A stretch of 64,000 nt of DNA, from positions 15,582,100-15,646,099 of the forward strand of contig NC_052473.1 in assembly GCF_009730915.1 (NCBI RefSeq), read 5' to 3'. This document shows positions 48,091 to 61,900 of the stretch, in pieces (positions within the stretch are counted from its first letter, which is position 1; every line of letters begins with the position of its first letter). Origin of the DNA: Dioscorea cayenensis subsp. rotundata (Eukaryota; Streptophyta; Magnoliopsida; Dioscoreales; Dioscoreaceae). The position numbers and the translations under genes are program-made. The notes beneath the pieces are model-generated. The model was not told where the DNA came from. It saw only the letters and a program-made list of their open reading frames with translations, and ran no database searches.

Positions 48091-51000
48091 TCAATTGAAA
48101 CAATGTAGCCCTTCCAAATGACCCTTGACATTTTGGAGACCTTCGGCAGATATACTCCGTCGTACTTTTGATTTCTGGACTATTATGGGTGGCGGAGGAT
48201 CCAAGTGGAAGCAGATCATCACGGCCGTTAGATTGTCGTCGGCACCTCGCCTTATTGCCTCCTCGACCAACTGTTTGCAGCACAACTTCGCATCGTTGTG
48301 CTCTTGTAACTTTCTTCGAGCAAAGTCTACTGCATTTTGGTTTGAGAAGACATCCCATAAGCCGTCACTGCCTATTATCAAGAACTCGTCGTCCTTGTTT
48401 AAGGTTATTAATTTAAGTTCAGGTTCAGCACTCAATGGCCCCCCGGGTTCACCGATGGTCTTCATCCCCTCAAGATGCCAATCTCCGAGCGCACGGGTCA
48501 CTCCGAGCTGCCCGTTTAAGTAACCATCATCGACGTAACCTCCGAGAGATTCAATCCGTTTTCTTTCCTTGAGACAACATGGCCTATGATCTTTGGACAT
48601 TTCGATTGCCATCCCGAGTCGAGAAAGAACTGCTCGGCAATCACCGGCGTTAGCAACAAGAAGAGACCTGCAGTATTTTCCATCATTAGCCAACAATGGG
48701 CATCGAAAAGGATAATCAAAATTAGCTGTTGGGAAATTATGATATCACAAGAATGAACTGTAAGATGATTGTTTCGCAAATCGACAGTCTTCAAGAAAAT
48801 GAAATTTTCGAAACAAAGAGAAAGTTATTGACACAAAGAAAAGATTTGCACCTTCCAAATATCATTGCTGTGAGTGCTGTTGTTCCAGAAGAAAGAGTGG
48901 ACTGACGAGAGTATGTTTCAGTGTCGGTTTGCACGAATGACCTCGTGACTACTTTTTCGAGCTCAAGTGGGAAATCTGCATCTTCGACGATGACCCGAGG
49001 AAGATTGTCACGGACAAATTGAGCAGCACTTTTGCCTCCATGTCCATCAAAAACCTGAACATATACTTCGAATTAACAAATCATGCCAGTTTATACAAAC
49101 TAGTGTAGATCAAAACATGCTTGAAATGATAAAAGTAATAGCTGTTGCTTTGACCAATTCCACAGTTTTAATCTAGGACTGTTCAGATGTTAGCCATTAA
49201 CAAAATAATAGATTATAAAAATTCAATGTTAAAAGTAAATGCTCATCATGAAAACTCATAAATTATTCACAAACTCATAAATAAAATTTTAATGCTTCTA
49301 ACTTTTCAGAATGGTTAGAGCAATAGAGAAAATCTTTAAAAAACTTATTTATGCCTGGTTAATCTTTTTTACCACAATGTTTACATCATAAACATTCAAT
49401 GTTTGTACCTATGTACATCATCAAAGAACCTAAAGATTTGTTTCTTTTATTGTTATCTCAAGAAAAAACTTTAAGGTCAAATTATTAATAATATACATAT
49501 ATGTCATGAATGAAATACAATACCAAGATAGTGCGACACAAGCAAGCTAACAGAAAGAAAAACATTTCATGGCATATAATAATCTCTTCTTCAACATTAA
49601 TCCAAAAGGACATTTATGAAGACAAAAAAGCAAATTGAGGCAATAGTAGACTACTCATAAGTTTTCAACCGAAGAACCACTCATCATGATTACAACCACA
49701 AATACAGAGATGGTACACTACCAAGCACAAATATGAGCAGCGAGCACCAAAACAAGGTTATCAGAATTAGCATATAAATAACAAATAAACACTCACCCCA
49801 TAGAACGAAACAACATCACCGCCCAAATAGCAAGAGCCAAATTTCTTAGCAAGATCAGTAATGCATACATGTGTATCTTCCATATACTCACGACTGCCGA
49901 TATCAGACCACTCCCCAGATCGAATACTTGGTACAAAGTCCTTGGACAAGTTTTCATTGCCTTCTGTCGCCACTGTGTTCTCACAGATTTTTTCCATCTG
50001 CAATAGCCAGGGAATACAATTAGAATGAGAAATTCAATGAAAGAAACTTTACAAGTAGGGTCTCCAAAAACCCCAAAAAATTTGCTAAAAACAGATCAAA
50101 CATGTGATAGCTCAAATTCGGCAAAAGTAAATAGTAATTGATTTCACAACAAGCCCAAGAAAAAGGTTTATTATCATAGACACATAATTAAATTACCTTC
50201 TTACATCTAATCATTGATTAAAACTACTTCCAATTTAGCACAGATCACTTTGTTTTCAGTAGCTTATATTTTATTTCCACCAATCCAAATAAGATTCTCA
50301 TATGTTCATTCCATGGATATGCTGTTATATTATTTCTTTATCACAACAACTCTTTATAATATGGAAAAAGACAATTGTAATAACAATTTTATGCAATCAA
50401 CTTTTTATATCATTCTTGCAGCAAAGCCACATCTTTCAAAAGCTTTTGTTTTTTGATATTTACATACCTTAGAGGTTGAATATTGTCAGTCTACAGAGAC
50501 TTTAAAAAATAAAAAATAAAAAACTCTCAACATCTCTCTTGAGCACTAAGAACACAGAAATTTTAGATTCACACAAAACATCAATTCTATAAGAGATTCA
50601 CCTGGTATCTTACAAGACACTTTACAAAACCAAATGTACAACCTTTTTCCCATAAGAAGAAATTTTTTGTTTTTTAGCATTCAAACCTGACTAATTCAAG
50701 GCAGAAAGTGACATAGGGTATATTAGAGAGATAACATTTAACCACATTAACAATGAAAACAAAATCATGGCTAGTAAATCCCCTGATATTTCCAAAAGAG
50801 AACTACAAGAAGGTGAACATTAGTAAATGCATATTTAAGATAGTCATGGAATCATCCAAAAAAGTGAAGCTTCTAGAGAAAAAAAAAGGTTGAAAAATAT
50901 GTAAAGGAACTGAATTACATGTAATGACAAAGAGGACATGATGGGTCTTAAGTGTCATGCACTCACTTATTGCAATAATGCTGTCTTAAGCACAACTTAT

Positions 51001-51942
51001 CAATATACATCATGGACAAATACCCAAACAAGCAATATTGGAAGAAATTGGAATAAGAAACAGAAATATAAGAGGAATTGTGGAAATTCCTTCAAATCAA
51101 ACACCATTTAATGCAACTATCATGTTAACATTCGGCAATATTCAAAATAAGCAGCTTGAAATAAGACAACTTGGAAAATAAATCAGGAAAATTACCAAAT
51201 GCAAAAAAGGACAGAAAATAGCAAGTTGAGAAACAAAAGAAAAACACAAACAAAGAACTGGAATAAATCTTCTGATTAAACCATTGAAGATTAAAAGGAA
51301 GAACCTTTCAGGCAAGGAAAACAAAAGAAAATCACCGAATTAGATTTTTACATGCCACCAAATGTTTGGAAACTGTCTATTCTCAAAGAAACTGCTCAGA
51401 TTCAATTTCACATGCCACCAATGAAGAGATTTACATGAACATGTCAAACCCCAATCACAACTAAACACCACCAAACCAAAAAATCACTAAGAACTCCAAA
51501 CAAGCATTCTATTTTCTTTCCACTCAAAAACATAAACAAAGAAGATAAACAGAAACAAAAGAGCAAACAAAAACAAAGTTGGAAAGTTTAAATCTTTGCT
51601 CATCAATCCAAATATCAGAAAAGAAGTTGAGAACCCAAATCAAGCATAAAGACAGAACACAAAAGAACAAGCAAATTGCTCAGAAAAACACAGACACACA
51701 CACACACACACAAAGCAAGCACCTTTCCATCTCACCTCACCATTTCACACCGAAACAACGCTGAAAATAAAAAAAGAAACAGCTCCCAAGCAAAGTACAG
51801 GGGCAAGGGGAGAAGAAGAAGAAGAAGAGTTAGGAGGACTCACATGAGGATTGGAAAGGCTGGAGCTTTTCCCCATCTGGGGCTTAGAAAAGTCCAGCTT
51901 TTCCATGTCTCCAGAGTTGTTCAGCTTGTCCTTGACGCACAT
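48091..51942 (-). CDS. Protein phosphatase 2C (PPM family)
   Basis: Four exons join in frame at GT-AG sites: 51942-51844, 49997-49797, 49054-48852 and 48667-48091, giving 359 residues. PP2C motifs appear in order: RSGEWSDIGSREYMEDTHVC, then FYGVFDGHGGKSAAQF, STLSSGTTALTA, LLVANAGDCRAVLSR, DHRP, LGVTRALGDWHLEG, FLIIGSDGLWDVFSNQ and RGADDNLTAVMICF. All metal-binding acidic residues (MED, DGHGG, SDG, DDN) are present, so it should be an active Mn/Mg-dependent Ser/Thr phosphatase. The SGEWSDIGSREYMED opening resembles the Arabidopsis DBP1/PP2C27-type subgroup rather than clade A ABA co-receptors, by recollection. There is no membrane segment. Intron 1 is ~1.85 kb. Confidence 0.93.
51690..51711. 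repeat. (CA)n microsatellite in PP2C intron 1
   Basis: About ten CA units just inside the first intron, near a (GAA)n run at about 51811-51827. Confidence 0.8.
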
Positions 51943-52332
51943 GACTACTCCCTTCCCAAGAGAATCTCTTCAGCAACAGGCAAGAACCTAAACAGAACCA
52001 CAACCCAAACAACAACCTCAATAAAAAAAAGGAGATCAAGGATGAAGAACACCACACAACAATGGACAGGAGAGAAGGTTCTGGGAATATCTGTGAACAA
52101 ATGCTTACTGTTGGGATTAGTAGTAGTGAAAAGATGTGATTTTTATGAAGAATCAAAGAGAAAGTTGAGATTTTTTTTCCTTTTCTTTTGGAATTTTGCT
52201 AATTACTTTAAGACTTCTAGAGAGCTAAAGAATGTAAATAAAAACAAATGAAGGGGTATTTTGGAAACACGCGTGCAAGTTTGAGCCACTGAGAACTGGA
52301 GAGATTGACACCTGTTTGTTGAGATTTTTTCT

Positions 52333-52339
52333 CTATATA
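52333..52339 (-). promoter_or_regulatory. Possible TATA box of the PP2C gene
   Basis: TATATAG on the minus strand lies about 390 bp upstream of the start codon. It would imply a ~360 bp pyrimidine- and A-rich leader. Confidence 0.35.
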
Positions 52340-53287
52340 ACATCATGGGTTGTCGGCACCGGTGGTGAGTATAGGAGAACTGTTACCTATTTATTTAAAT
52401 TAATTAATTTATTTTATTTCCATAAATTTTGGATTACATATTCTCAAATTGAAATAAATAATTTTAAAATATTAAATTTATAAGGAGTCAATAGTCAAAT
52501 GCATAAATTAAAAAACATGTATTTTTTTCTATAATTTTTTTTATTTGCACCAAATATATGTAACACCTTCAACCGAAATTAATATGTACATATAAATTTA
52601 TAATTAAATATGCAAAATATTCACTATAATAATTAGGGTTGTAAAATAAAAATAATTTTTTAAAAATAAAATAATGTTTTTAAAAATCTTCTTTCCTATT
52701 AAAACACATGTTCAAATCTGTTCTTGCAATTTAGTATATGAGAATTAGAAGGATATTTTTCTTGAAAGAAAAAATCTATATTATTTATGAATGGGAGGAA
52801 AGGAAAGTGATTTAAATATCAATGAAATTTTGGAAAATAGGATGAATTAGGAATTAAATAATTAAAATTTTAAGTGTATTTTTGAAAATTTTCCATTTAT
52901 GTATAAGTGTGAAATTTTGATTTTCATTTTTAAAACTTGTGGATTATGTAAATAAACATAGAATGCCATTTTCCACATTTATTACAAGCATTAATTGATT
53001 AAAAAAGGATTATACGATTTGTTTTTTTATTAATCTAATTAATAAACAGAAATTTTAGAAGGTGTGGTCTTTAATTTTGATTTATTTTTTAAGAATAATA
53101 CAACTAAAAGACATAGAAATTGTTTTGATATTTTTTCCTAATAAATGCACACTTTTATCAAATTTGTTACTCAAAAAATTAGATCATCACTTCATGCAAT
53201 AAAATATTAGTAATTTATTCCATTATTCTTGCTCAAGGATTACCAAGAATATAAAAAAAAAATTACATGTTTATAAAAAAAAATACT

Positions 53288-53288
<1 letters not shown>

Positions 53289-53334
<46 letters not shown>

Positions 53335-53350
53335 CATCATCATCATCATA
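53289..53350. repeat. Compound (TAA)n-(TCA)n microsatellite
   Basis: About 15 TAA units pass directly into about 5 TCA units. Confidence 0.9.
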
Positions 53351-53793
53351 TAAAAAATTCCCTTCTTTAAAAAAATCTAGAAATTCAGTCAAATATATAT
53401 ATATATATAGCTCTCACACCTTATTTTATATATTATATTTATTTATATTTAGTGTGAGATTTAGAAACAATAGAAAATTTATTTGGTTAATAATTTTCAG
53501 TATGTTTTAAATATTTTAAATAATCAAAATCCCAATTGCTATGGTGAAAAATAAGCTAGGAACACTTTTGAATTTTATATAATGGAAAAGTCCAAGGATA
53601 ATAATTAGTTTAATGATAAAGATACATGCATGACCAAATATTGATTAGAAAAAGACTTATGATAAACCTTGTCACAAAGTCATCAACTCTAACTGGAAAT
53701 TAACTTCACACTCTAATTCCATTAATATATATAAAGACCAAACTTGGGGTTTAAACATGTGAAACTTGGACACATAGAATGACAGAAAAAGAG

Positions 53794-53800
<7 letters not shown>

Positions 53801-53844
<44 letters not shown>
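53801..53844. repeat. (TA)n microsatellite
   Basis: About 21 uninterrupted TA dinucleotides. Confidence 0.9.
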
Positions 53845-53846
<2 letters not shown>

Positions 53847-55555
53847 CAACATTTTTTAATAAATAAAAATGAGGGCCAAGCTACGTGACAATTTTAGCCT
53901 TGAAAGTTGAAAAATACTAACATGTGGTATGTTACAATAAGAAAAATTGACTATTTTGACGATCAAATATTTGCGATGACTCAGAATGGCCTACAAAGAA
54001 CGTATTTTTCTACCAATATAATTCACAGTCGAAAAAGCTGTACTTTTAGCAACTGATCAAAAGTGCGCCATAAAATCTATGAGGGCACCATGTAATATTA
54101 TAGAAAAATGACATGAAGTTTATTATTATTATTATTATTATGATGCCAAACGCCTCTTAGTCAGCGTATAGTGCTAATATGTAGTATAATATTATGAAAA
54201 TCTTCATAAAATATATACGATTGTTTCATAGATTCGTGTGAAATATCTTCCAAGATGGAGTTATAGAAAAGAGAGATGTTTCTTGACTGTGAGTTAATGT
54301 GCCATCATTCGCTGCTCATATATACCTGCTTTAGTAAATCACATAGTTATTAGAAACTGGCTTCATCGCTCTCATTTTCAGTCATTTATTCCTATCGTAT
54401 GAGACAGAGCTGGTTGTCTTTATATGTGTATATATTATTATTATTATTATTATTCACTTGAGTTTTGTTGCACCACCCCTTTTTCCTTTCTTAACTTGTT
54501 GCAATAATCAATGTTCATGTATATATATATATACTATGCTCCAAAATTAAGTCAAGTTCTAAAATAGAAAATGACAATTGAAGACTTGAGAGAAATAACA
54601 CATAAAAATAATTGGCAATGATATCTTATCTTATTCATTGGATTATTATATGGTTGGTAGAATAGCTTACACGTTCTTCAAATATTAAAGAGCTTCTCCT
54701 TCTTATAAAATGAATTTATACAATGTGTTAGAATTTTTAAAGTTTTAGTTATGGTTGGAAAAAATAATTAAATGACACTTTAATAAAAACATTGTTAAAA
54801 AAAAGGAGGGGGTGAGGGTAGTTGGTGTAGTTTGGTAAGTACACCGGAAGGTGATGACTGATGAGATCTCTTATTTTTTTAGGGCAAGGGCTCTTTTGTA
54901 GTATTCCATGCTAAATGTATTCCACAATAAAACTTTTTTATTTCTAAAATAAAAAAAATATTACAACCCAAAATTAAATTTCACATAAACTTAAAATCAC
55001 ACATAAATTTTTTGTAAAAAAATATTATTCTGTACTACTATTCAAAACCAAACATTTACACCAAAAAATATATTAATAGTTAAATTGCAATAATGACAAA
55101 AAAAAACATATAAAAGAAAATCAAATACAAAGATCACACAAATAAATCAAATCACCTAACATTAGTATAATATCTCACATTTTGAGATGCCAGAAATACA
55201 AAGTCGAAGATATATTCAAGAGAGAAGAGAGGAGAGATAACAAAGGAGTCAGAAAAGTTTGAAAAAGGTTTGCATGTGAGATTAGATGGTGAGGATCTCA
55301 CAAAGAGAAAAAGAATACAATGATACTAATGATCCATGTAATATTCCCTTTCAATAAGATTGTTAGGAAAAGGACCACCTCCAAGATTTCTCCCAACAAA
55401 AAATTTGGCTGTTGTTTATTTGTTTGATTATTTATTGTGTGTTTATTTGCGATCCATATTGGTGAGAAATTTTTGAGTGAGTCGATTCCAACACAGTGAA
55501 GGGACAAAATAAAGTTTTTAAAATTTATATATAAGTAATGATGCTCATGTGTTAG

Positions 55556-56356
55556 AAATTGTATTTTGGGTTGATCATGTATTTATGCTTTAATTAAAGA
55601 GATGAAAACAAGTTTGCATCTAATTCTTTAAATATGTTTTAGTCAAAACTCTTTTAGTACCAAACTCTTGAGACATGTTTATTAGTTTGAAATACTGATT
55701 TCACCTCAAAAGATGTATAAATAAGAAGTGTGTGTAATTTACAAAGATGATAGGCTAAGCAATGATATTATTAACTATTAAAAACTGCAAAAAAAAAAAA
55801 AACAAAAGAATAATCCTGAATACTTTCTTTCAAAGTATAGAAAATTCTCACCATAGTGATAAAAAATTTTGAAAATATTTCCAAAATATTTTTTTTAAAA
55901 TAAAATTTAAAATAAAAATGTCTCTTTCTTCACTCATTTGAGTGCACTCCTTCAGGATTTTCGGTTTCAACTCTAATAATTTTTTTAAAAGGTGCTCTGA
56001 AACCTAATTTTTCACGAAATTAATACTGCTTATGCCATATATTTATATGAATTCTAAGAGCACATAGTCCACTAAAATTTTAAGTGATTGAGAATTCGAT
56101 GTCGGCAACGAAGTTGACTAAGTCTTCAACAAAGTCAACACAAGAACTATAATTGTTAAACTAAGCCATCAAGGATCAAATAATGTCATAATTAGCCATT
56201 GAGTTGGGTATGGTGATAATGATGGTAAAGGTAAAAACATTGCATGTTTCAAGGTCAAAGAGTCCATTAACAACGTGATGCCATAATGATTGGCTTTAAC
56301 TGCATAGGAATGACCTTTACCATTTATTAATTATTATTATTATTTTCTTTTATTGC
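55556..56356 (+). repeat. Left copy of an ~800 bp direct repeat flanking the second gap
   Basis: It matches 57430-58241 in order and orientation. A near-identical core covers 56069-56271 (…GTCGGCAACGAAGTTGACTA… to CATGTTTCAAGGTCAAA). The outer parts differ mainly by small insertions and deletions. Confidence 0.85.
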
Positions 56357-56371
56357 CAAAAGGTTAAGGAA

Positions 56372-57371
56372 NNNNNNNNNNNNNNNNNNNNNNNNNNNNN
56401 NNNNNNNNNNNNNNNNNNNNNNNNNNNNNNNNNNNNNNNNNNNNNNNNNNNNNNNNNNNNNNNNNNNNNNNNNNNNNNNNNNNNNNNNNNNNNNNNNNNN
56501 NNNNNNNNNNNNNNNNNNNNNNNNNNNNNNNNNNNNNNNNNNNNNNNNNNNNNNNNNNNNNNNNNNNNNNNNNNNNNNNNNNNNNNNNNNNNNNNNNNNN
56601 NNNNNNNNNNNNNNNNNNNNNNNNNNNNNNNNNNNNNNNNNNNNNNNNNNNNNNNNNNNNNNNNNNNNNNNNNNNNNNNNNNNNNNNNNNNNNNNNNNNN
56701 NNNNNNNNNNNNNNNNNNNNNNNNNNNNNNNNNNNNNNNNNNNNNNNNNNNNNNNNNNNNNNNNNNNNNNNNNNNNNNNNNNNNNNNNNNNNNNNNNNNN
56801 NNNNNNNNNNNNNNNNNNNNNNNNNNNNNNNNNNNNNNNNNNNNNNNNNNNNNNNNNNNNNNNNNNNNNNNNNNNNNNNNNNNNNNNNNNNNNNNNNNNN
56901 NNNNNNNNNNNNNNNNNNNNNNNNNNNNNNNNNNNNNNNNNNNNNNNNNNNNNNNNNNNNNNNNNNNNNNNNNNNNNNNNNNNNNNNNNNNNNNNNNNNN
57001 NNNNNNNNNNNNNNNNNNNNNNNNNNNNNNNNNNNNNNNNNNNNNNNNNNNNNNNNNNNNNNNNNNNNNNNNNNNNNNNNNNNNNNNNNNNNNNNNNNNN
57101 NNNNNNNNNNNNNNNNNNNNNNNNNNNNNNNNNNNNNNNNNNNNNNNNNNNNNNNNNNNNNNNNNNNNNNNNNNNNNNNNNNNNNNNNNNNNNNNNNNNN
57201 NNNNNNNNNNNNNNNNNNNNNNNNNNNNNNNNNNNNNNNNNNNNNNNNNNNNNNNNNNNNNNNNNNNNNNNNNNNNNNNNNNNNNNNNNNNNNNNNNNNN
57301 NNNNNNNNNNNNNNNNNNNNNNNNNNNNNNNNNNNNNNNNNNNNNNNNNNNNNNNNNNNNNNNNNNNNNNN
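56372..57371. other. Assembly gap (1000 N)
   Basis: A run of exactly 1000 N, so the true length is unknown. Its flanks duplicate one another. Confidence 0.99.
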
Positions 57372-57429
57372 GTTAACCTACAATTAAGAGGACAAAGGCT
57401 GAGTTTTAAATTTAGTGTTTTTACTTGGC

Positions 57430-58241
57430 AAAATTGTATTTCGAATTGATCAAAAGGAATGTATACATTAACTCCGAATTAAAGGATAAAACAAGTTTGT
57501 CTAATTCTTTAAATATGTTTAATTTCAAACTCTTTTGACCAACTCTTGAGACATGTTTAATTAGTTTGAAATATTATTTATAAAAATGTATAAATAAGAA
57601 GTTTTTTTTATGAATTTACAAAAAGAAAATAGGCTAAGCAATGATATTATTAACCTATTAAAAATTGCAAAAGAATACAGAGAATACCCATGAATACATT
57701 TCTTTGCGTAGCAGAGAAAGATTCTCGCCATAGTGCAATATAAAACCCCGAAAATAAGCTTCCACTCCTAAAGAAATAAAATTTAAAATAAAAATGTCTC
57801 TATCTTCTTTTCTATTTGAGTACACTCCTTCGATTTTTCGGTTTCAACTCTATTAATTTTTTTTTAAAAAATTATCTAAACCTAATTTTTCTAAAAAGTA
57901 ATATATATATATATATATATTTATGTAAGATTCTAGAAGCACATAGTCCACTAAAATTTTAAGTGATTGAGAATTCGATGTCGGCAACGAAGTTGACTAA
58001 GTCTTCAACAAAGTCAACCTGAAACTATAATTGTTAAACTAAGCCATCAAGGATCAAATAATGTCATAATTAGCCATTGAGTTGGGTATGGTGATAATGA
58101 TGGTAAAGGTAAAAACATTGCATGTTTCAAGGTCAAAAAGGTCATTAACAATGATCACATAATGAGGGTTGGCTTTTAACTTTTCATGCATGAATGACCT
58201 TTACCATTTATTAATTATTATTATTATTTTCTTTTTTTATT
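57430..58241 (+). repeat. Right copy of the ~800 bp direct repeat flanking the second gap
   Basis: It aligns with 55556-56356. The stretch 57430-57900 has many small indels relative to the left copy, and 57940-58140 is almost identical. The terminal part (CCATTTATTAATTATTATTATT) matches the very end of the left contig. Confidence 0.85.
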
Positions 58242-58955
58242 GTGAGTTGGAGTGTGTGGTTGTGATGTCTTTGTATTATGAACAAGTTGGAAAGAACAAT
58301 AGATTCTTTTATTGAACAAGAGGTTCAAGTTTCAAATCCATGTTGCTCATATGTTTTCTTTTTTTAATAAAATATACTTTTTATTGATAAAAAATGTAAT
58401 ATATGGCTAAATTAAACTAGACAAATTACAATGTCTATATTTATTGACATTTAATTACAATCTTTTGAGGGAAAATTTTTAATTTGTGATGGTTTAATTT
58501 GATCTATCATTAAAGGATTATTATTAGAGGATTATACATAGGATTCCATACAATCACAAGAAATATTAAGATATACAAAGCCAATTCATGCTTTTTCTTT
58601 ATATAATGTTACTTTCTATATATAATAATTGCTTCCCTTTTATAGTCATCATGCACATTATAAACATATCAATTGCACCTATACTCAATGAGAATTAATA
58701 TCTACATAAATACAAAATCAATCATAAAGTAGTGATCAATAAAAATGTCCTAAAATATAAAATATTATCATGCCTTTTTCATTTCAATGTTTCACATACT
58801 AATACAAATGTTCAAAATGTTCAATGATTGTCTTCAATGCTGTATACCAGGAAGGAATAAAAGGAAGGGCATTTCATCAAAATTTAAGAAAATCAAGATG
58901 ACAAACTCATAAAACAGAATACAAAAACGAACAAAAATAAATCATGCAGTTATAT
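58242..58955. other. Intergenic DNA, 3' of the transporter gene
   Basis: AT-rich with no frame of interest. The part nearest 58955 is probably the transporter 3' UTR. Confidence 0.55.
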
Positions 58956-61900
58956 TTACTTCCTGTCATTCATTTTACTTTTGATTTCAGTTTTCGCAAG
59001 TCGAATCAAGAACATAATTGCAAGAGAATTTGCAGAAACAAGCATAAAGAAAACACTGTTCCATCCCCTGGTCGAAATGTATCCGGTAAGCAATGGTCCT
59101 AAGGTAGCTCCAACAGAGCCAGTTGCGTCGATGATTGCTGTAACTGTTGCTAAAGCTCTTGAATTTCCTTTAACAGTATCTTGAGTACCTAAATCAGCAG
59201 AAACTGCTGTGGTGATAAGTGAGTAGGGGGCATTCACAAAATAACCAGAAAGAAACATTAAGCCGATATTCAAGGACATTGAGATGCTCCCGAAAATTCG
59301 ATAGATGATGAGAACTGGAATTGAGCATACAAGGAATAAAATCGAAGTAACAGCACGCGCATCAATACTATCGGAAAGGAACCCTGCCGAAATTCCTCCT
59401 AACACTCCTCCTATGTCAAAAATTGTTGAAAGCATTCCCGCAGATTTTTGCGACAAGTGCTCCCCAGCAACAGCTTCAAAACATATAAAGTTTTGTGAAC
59501 CAGTTAAGACCATGGGATCAAGATTCCATGCAAGTGTCACAATCTTACTCAGAAAACAAATAATGTCACAAAAAAATGCAAATGTATATAAAGCCACTAT
59601 TTTGAAAAACAAACTTCAGAATACACACAAAACAGATGCATGAGAAATAGGGGTACAATCATTCACATTATAGTTTCTTAACAATATGCTTTTTTTTTTT
59701 AAATGAACTTTGAAGTTTTACTGAAAATCATCAATATTATTGCCCTGCAGTCACAGTCACAAATAAGAATGTATGACACCATCACCACCATATCTTCTAT
59801 CAGTTGATCCATCTTGTGTTGTTTGGAGAGTCCTCTTAATGCATATATAAATATATATATACTTAGAACTATTTCATGTTATTCTATACTTAAAAACTAT
59901 TTCCTGCTAGTCACAGTGTTGTCTTTTTTAGCATGTAAACATGAAACTCTCTCTTCTCTTGCAATAACCAGATGCTATGATAAAATTTGATCCATTGATA
60001 TCAACATTACTATCTGCATCTCAATGCACAAATGCCTCATTGTCAGTCATTATCCCTCTAATCCAGTGTTACTAAGGGGTATTGAGTATTCGTGCATAGG
60101 AGAGTATCCGGCATTCGAATTTAATAAAATATAGATATGTGGATACATCCACATATGTGTATGCATGTGTAAACATATGCAGGCATTGTGAAACATATGG
60201 TTTTAGAAAAATGAAGAACATTTAAGTAGATACATATATCCATACAGACACTATGAACCACAATGTTTTTAAAAGACATTTAACATAGATAAAAAGTCGT
60301 ATTTAGAGAAATAAAATGGAATTTAAATTATATTAAAGTCTAAATTAAAAGTAAAAATAGAATTTTTAATATCATAAAAATCATTATTAAAAGTATTTCA
60401 CATTCATTTGCAAGGATACAATCACAAATTAAGTGAAATTTTCTATATAAAAATTTATGAAAATCTAAAAAAAGGGCTGCAATTTACATACACACACATG
60501 TATAAAAGTTTCAGATTATAGAAAACTAAGGTGCTTTTCCTATATAACTAGTTTAATCTTGGTTTTTGTATTCTATAGATTTGGTATTGACATTTCATAC
60601 AAGATTGGGGGACTAAAATATGAATAACATATAAACCAAGCAAATTTTTAAATTAAGGATGTCATGCAACCTGACGAGGAATAAAATGTTTGTGTAATAT
60701 TTGTTCCCTAACACATGGCATGTGCAACATTAGAAAAAAAAATCAGTTTGATGACATGGAGGTTAATGATGTGGCACAATGCCACATCATCATTACCATT
60801 TTTCTATGTGGAAATCATGTATGTTTGATTAACTAAGCTTGTAATTGTCCACAAGTATAAATTTTATAGGTCAAAATACTAAAAACACGAACTAAATTAC
60901 CGCAACAGGCTGAGTGGTAGTGTGATTAACCCATGCACAATATCAAACTCTTTGACTCTCTTCAGAAATATGATTAAGGATTTGTTATGCGGATGACTTG
61001 ATCCCATTGTAAAAAAAAGAAATAATAATAATAAAAAAACTAACTAAACAAAAAAAAATCTATCAAAGAAACTAATTAAAGTTTGTAAAATGAGTTTAAA
61101 TTTTATTACAATCCCAATGAAGCCAATTGTTCACAAATGAAAAACCATCTTTATAATATATATATATATATATATATAAGTGCAACTCTGTAAACGAAAT
61201 TAACGAATGAATAAAATAAATAAATAATTATTAAAAAAAAAAGAAAATGAGAAAACATACCAGTGTGGCGAAGGTAGAAGGGCAACCAATAGAGGAAGGT
61301 GAAAGCCACAAGCTTTGAGAAGAAGAGACATAGAGCAAACTCTGCAACTCCTTCCAATCTCCATGCTTCCATGAACCCTATTGCCTTCAATGCATCCTCC
61401 TCATCCTTCTTCCATTTCGATTCTACAAACCCTATCTTCTCCTCTTCTTCTCCAATATCCCCCAAATCATCCAAGCACTCCCCGGGATTCATCTCCATCT
61501 CCGTTATCACCTCATGATCTTCCGGAGCTTCAAATCCCACGTCTCTCGGATCAACCACCAAGAAAACCCTAATGAAGAGCCCAACCAGAATGATGAGCAA
61601 ACCTGGGAGGATGAAGGACCATCCCCATCCGAACTCGAGAACCGAGGAGGCCATCACCGATCCGAGGATGTTCCCGATGGAGGTGTGCGAGCTCCATATC
61701 CCCATGATAAGCCCTCGCCTTGACTTCCCGAACCAATTCCCCACCACGGAGACCACACACGGCCATCCGATTGAATGGAATAACCCTGCGAGTACCTGGA
61801 CGGCGACGAAGAACGTGAATCGGTGGATTTTGAGGAAGAATCCGAGGCCGAAGGTGATCGTAGAAGCACCGGAGAGGAACATGCCGGTGGAGAGGAGGAA

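Larger units (their letters stand above)
52340..55555. other. AT-rich intergenic DNA with microsatellites
   Basis: No gene is supported. It includes (TAA)n then (TCA)n at 53289-53350, (TA)n at about 53801-53844 and (ATT)n near 54121-54139 and 54435-54452. Confidence 0.55.
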
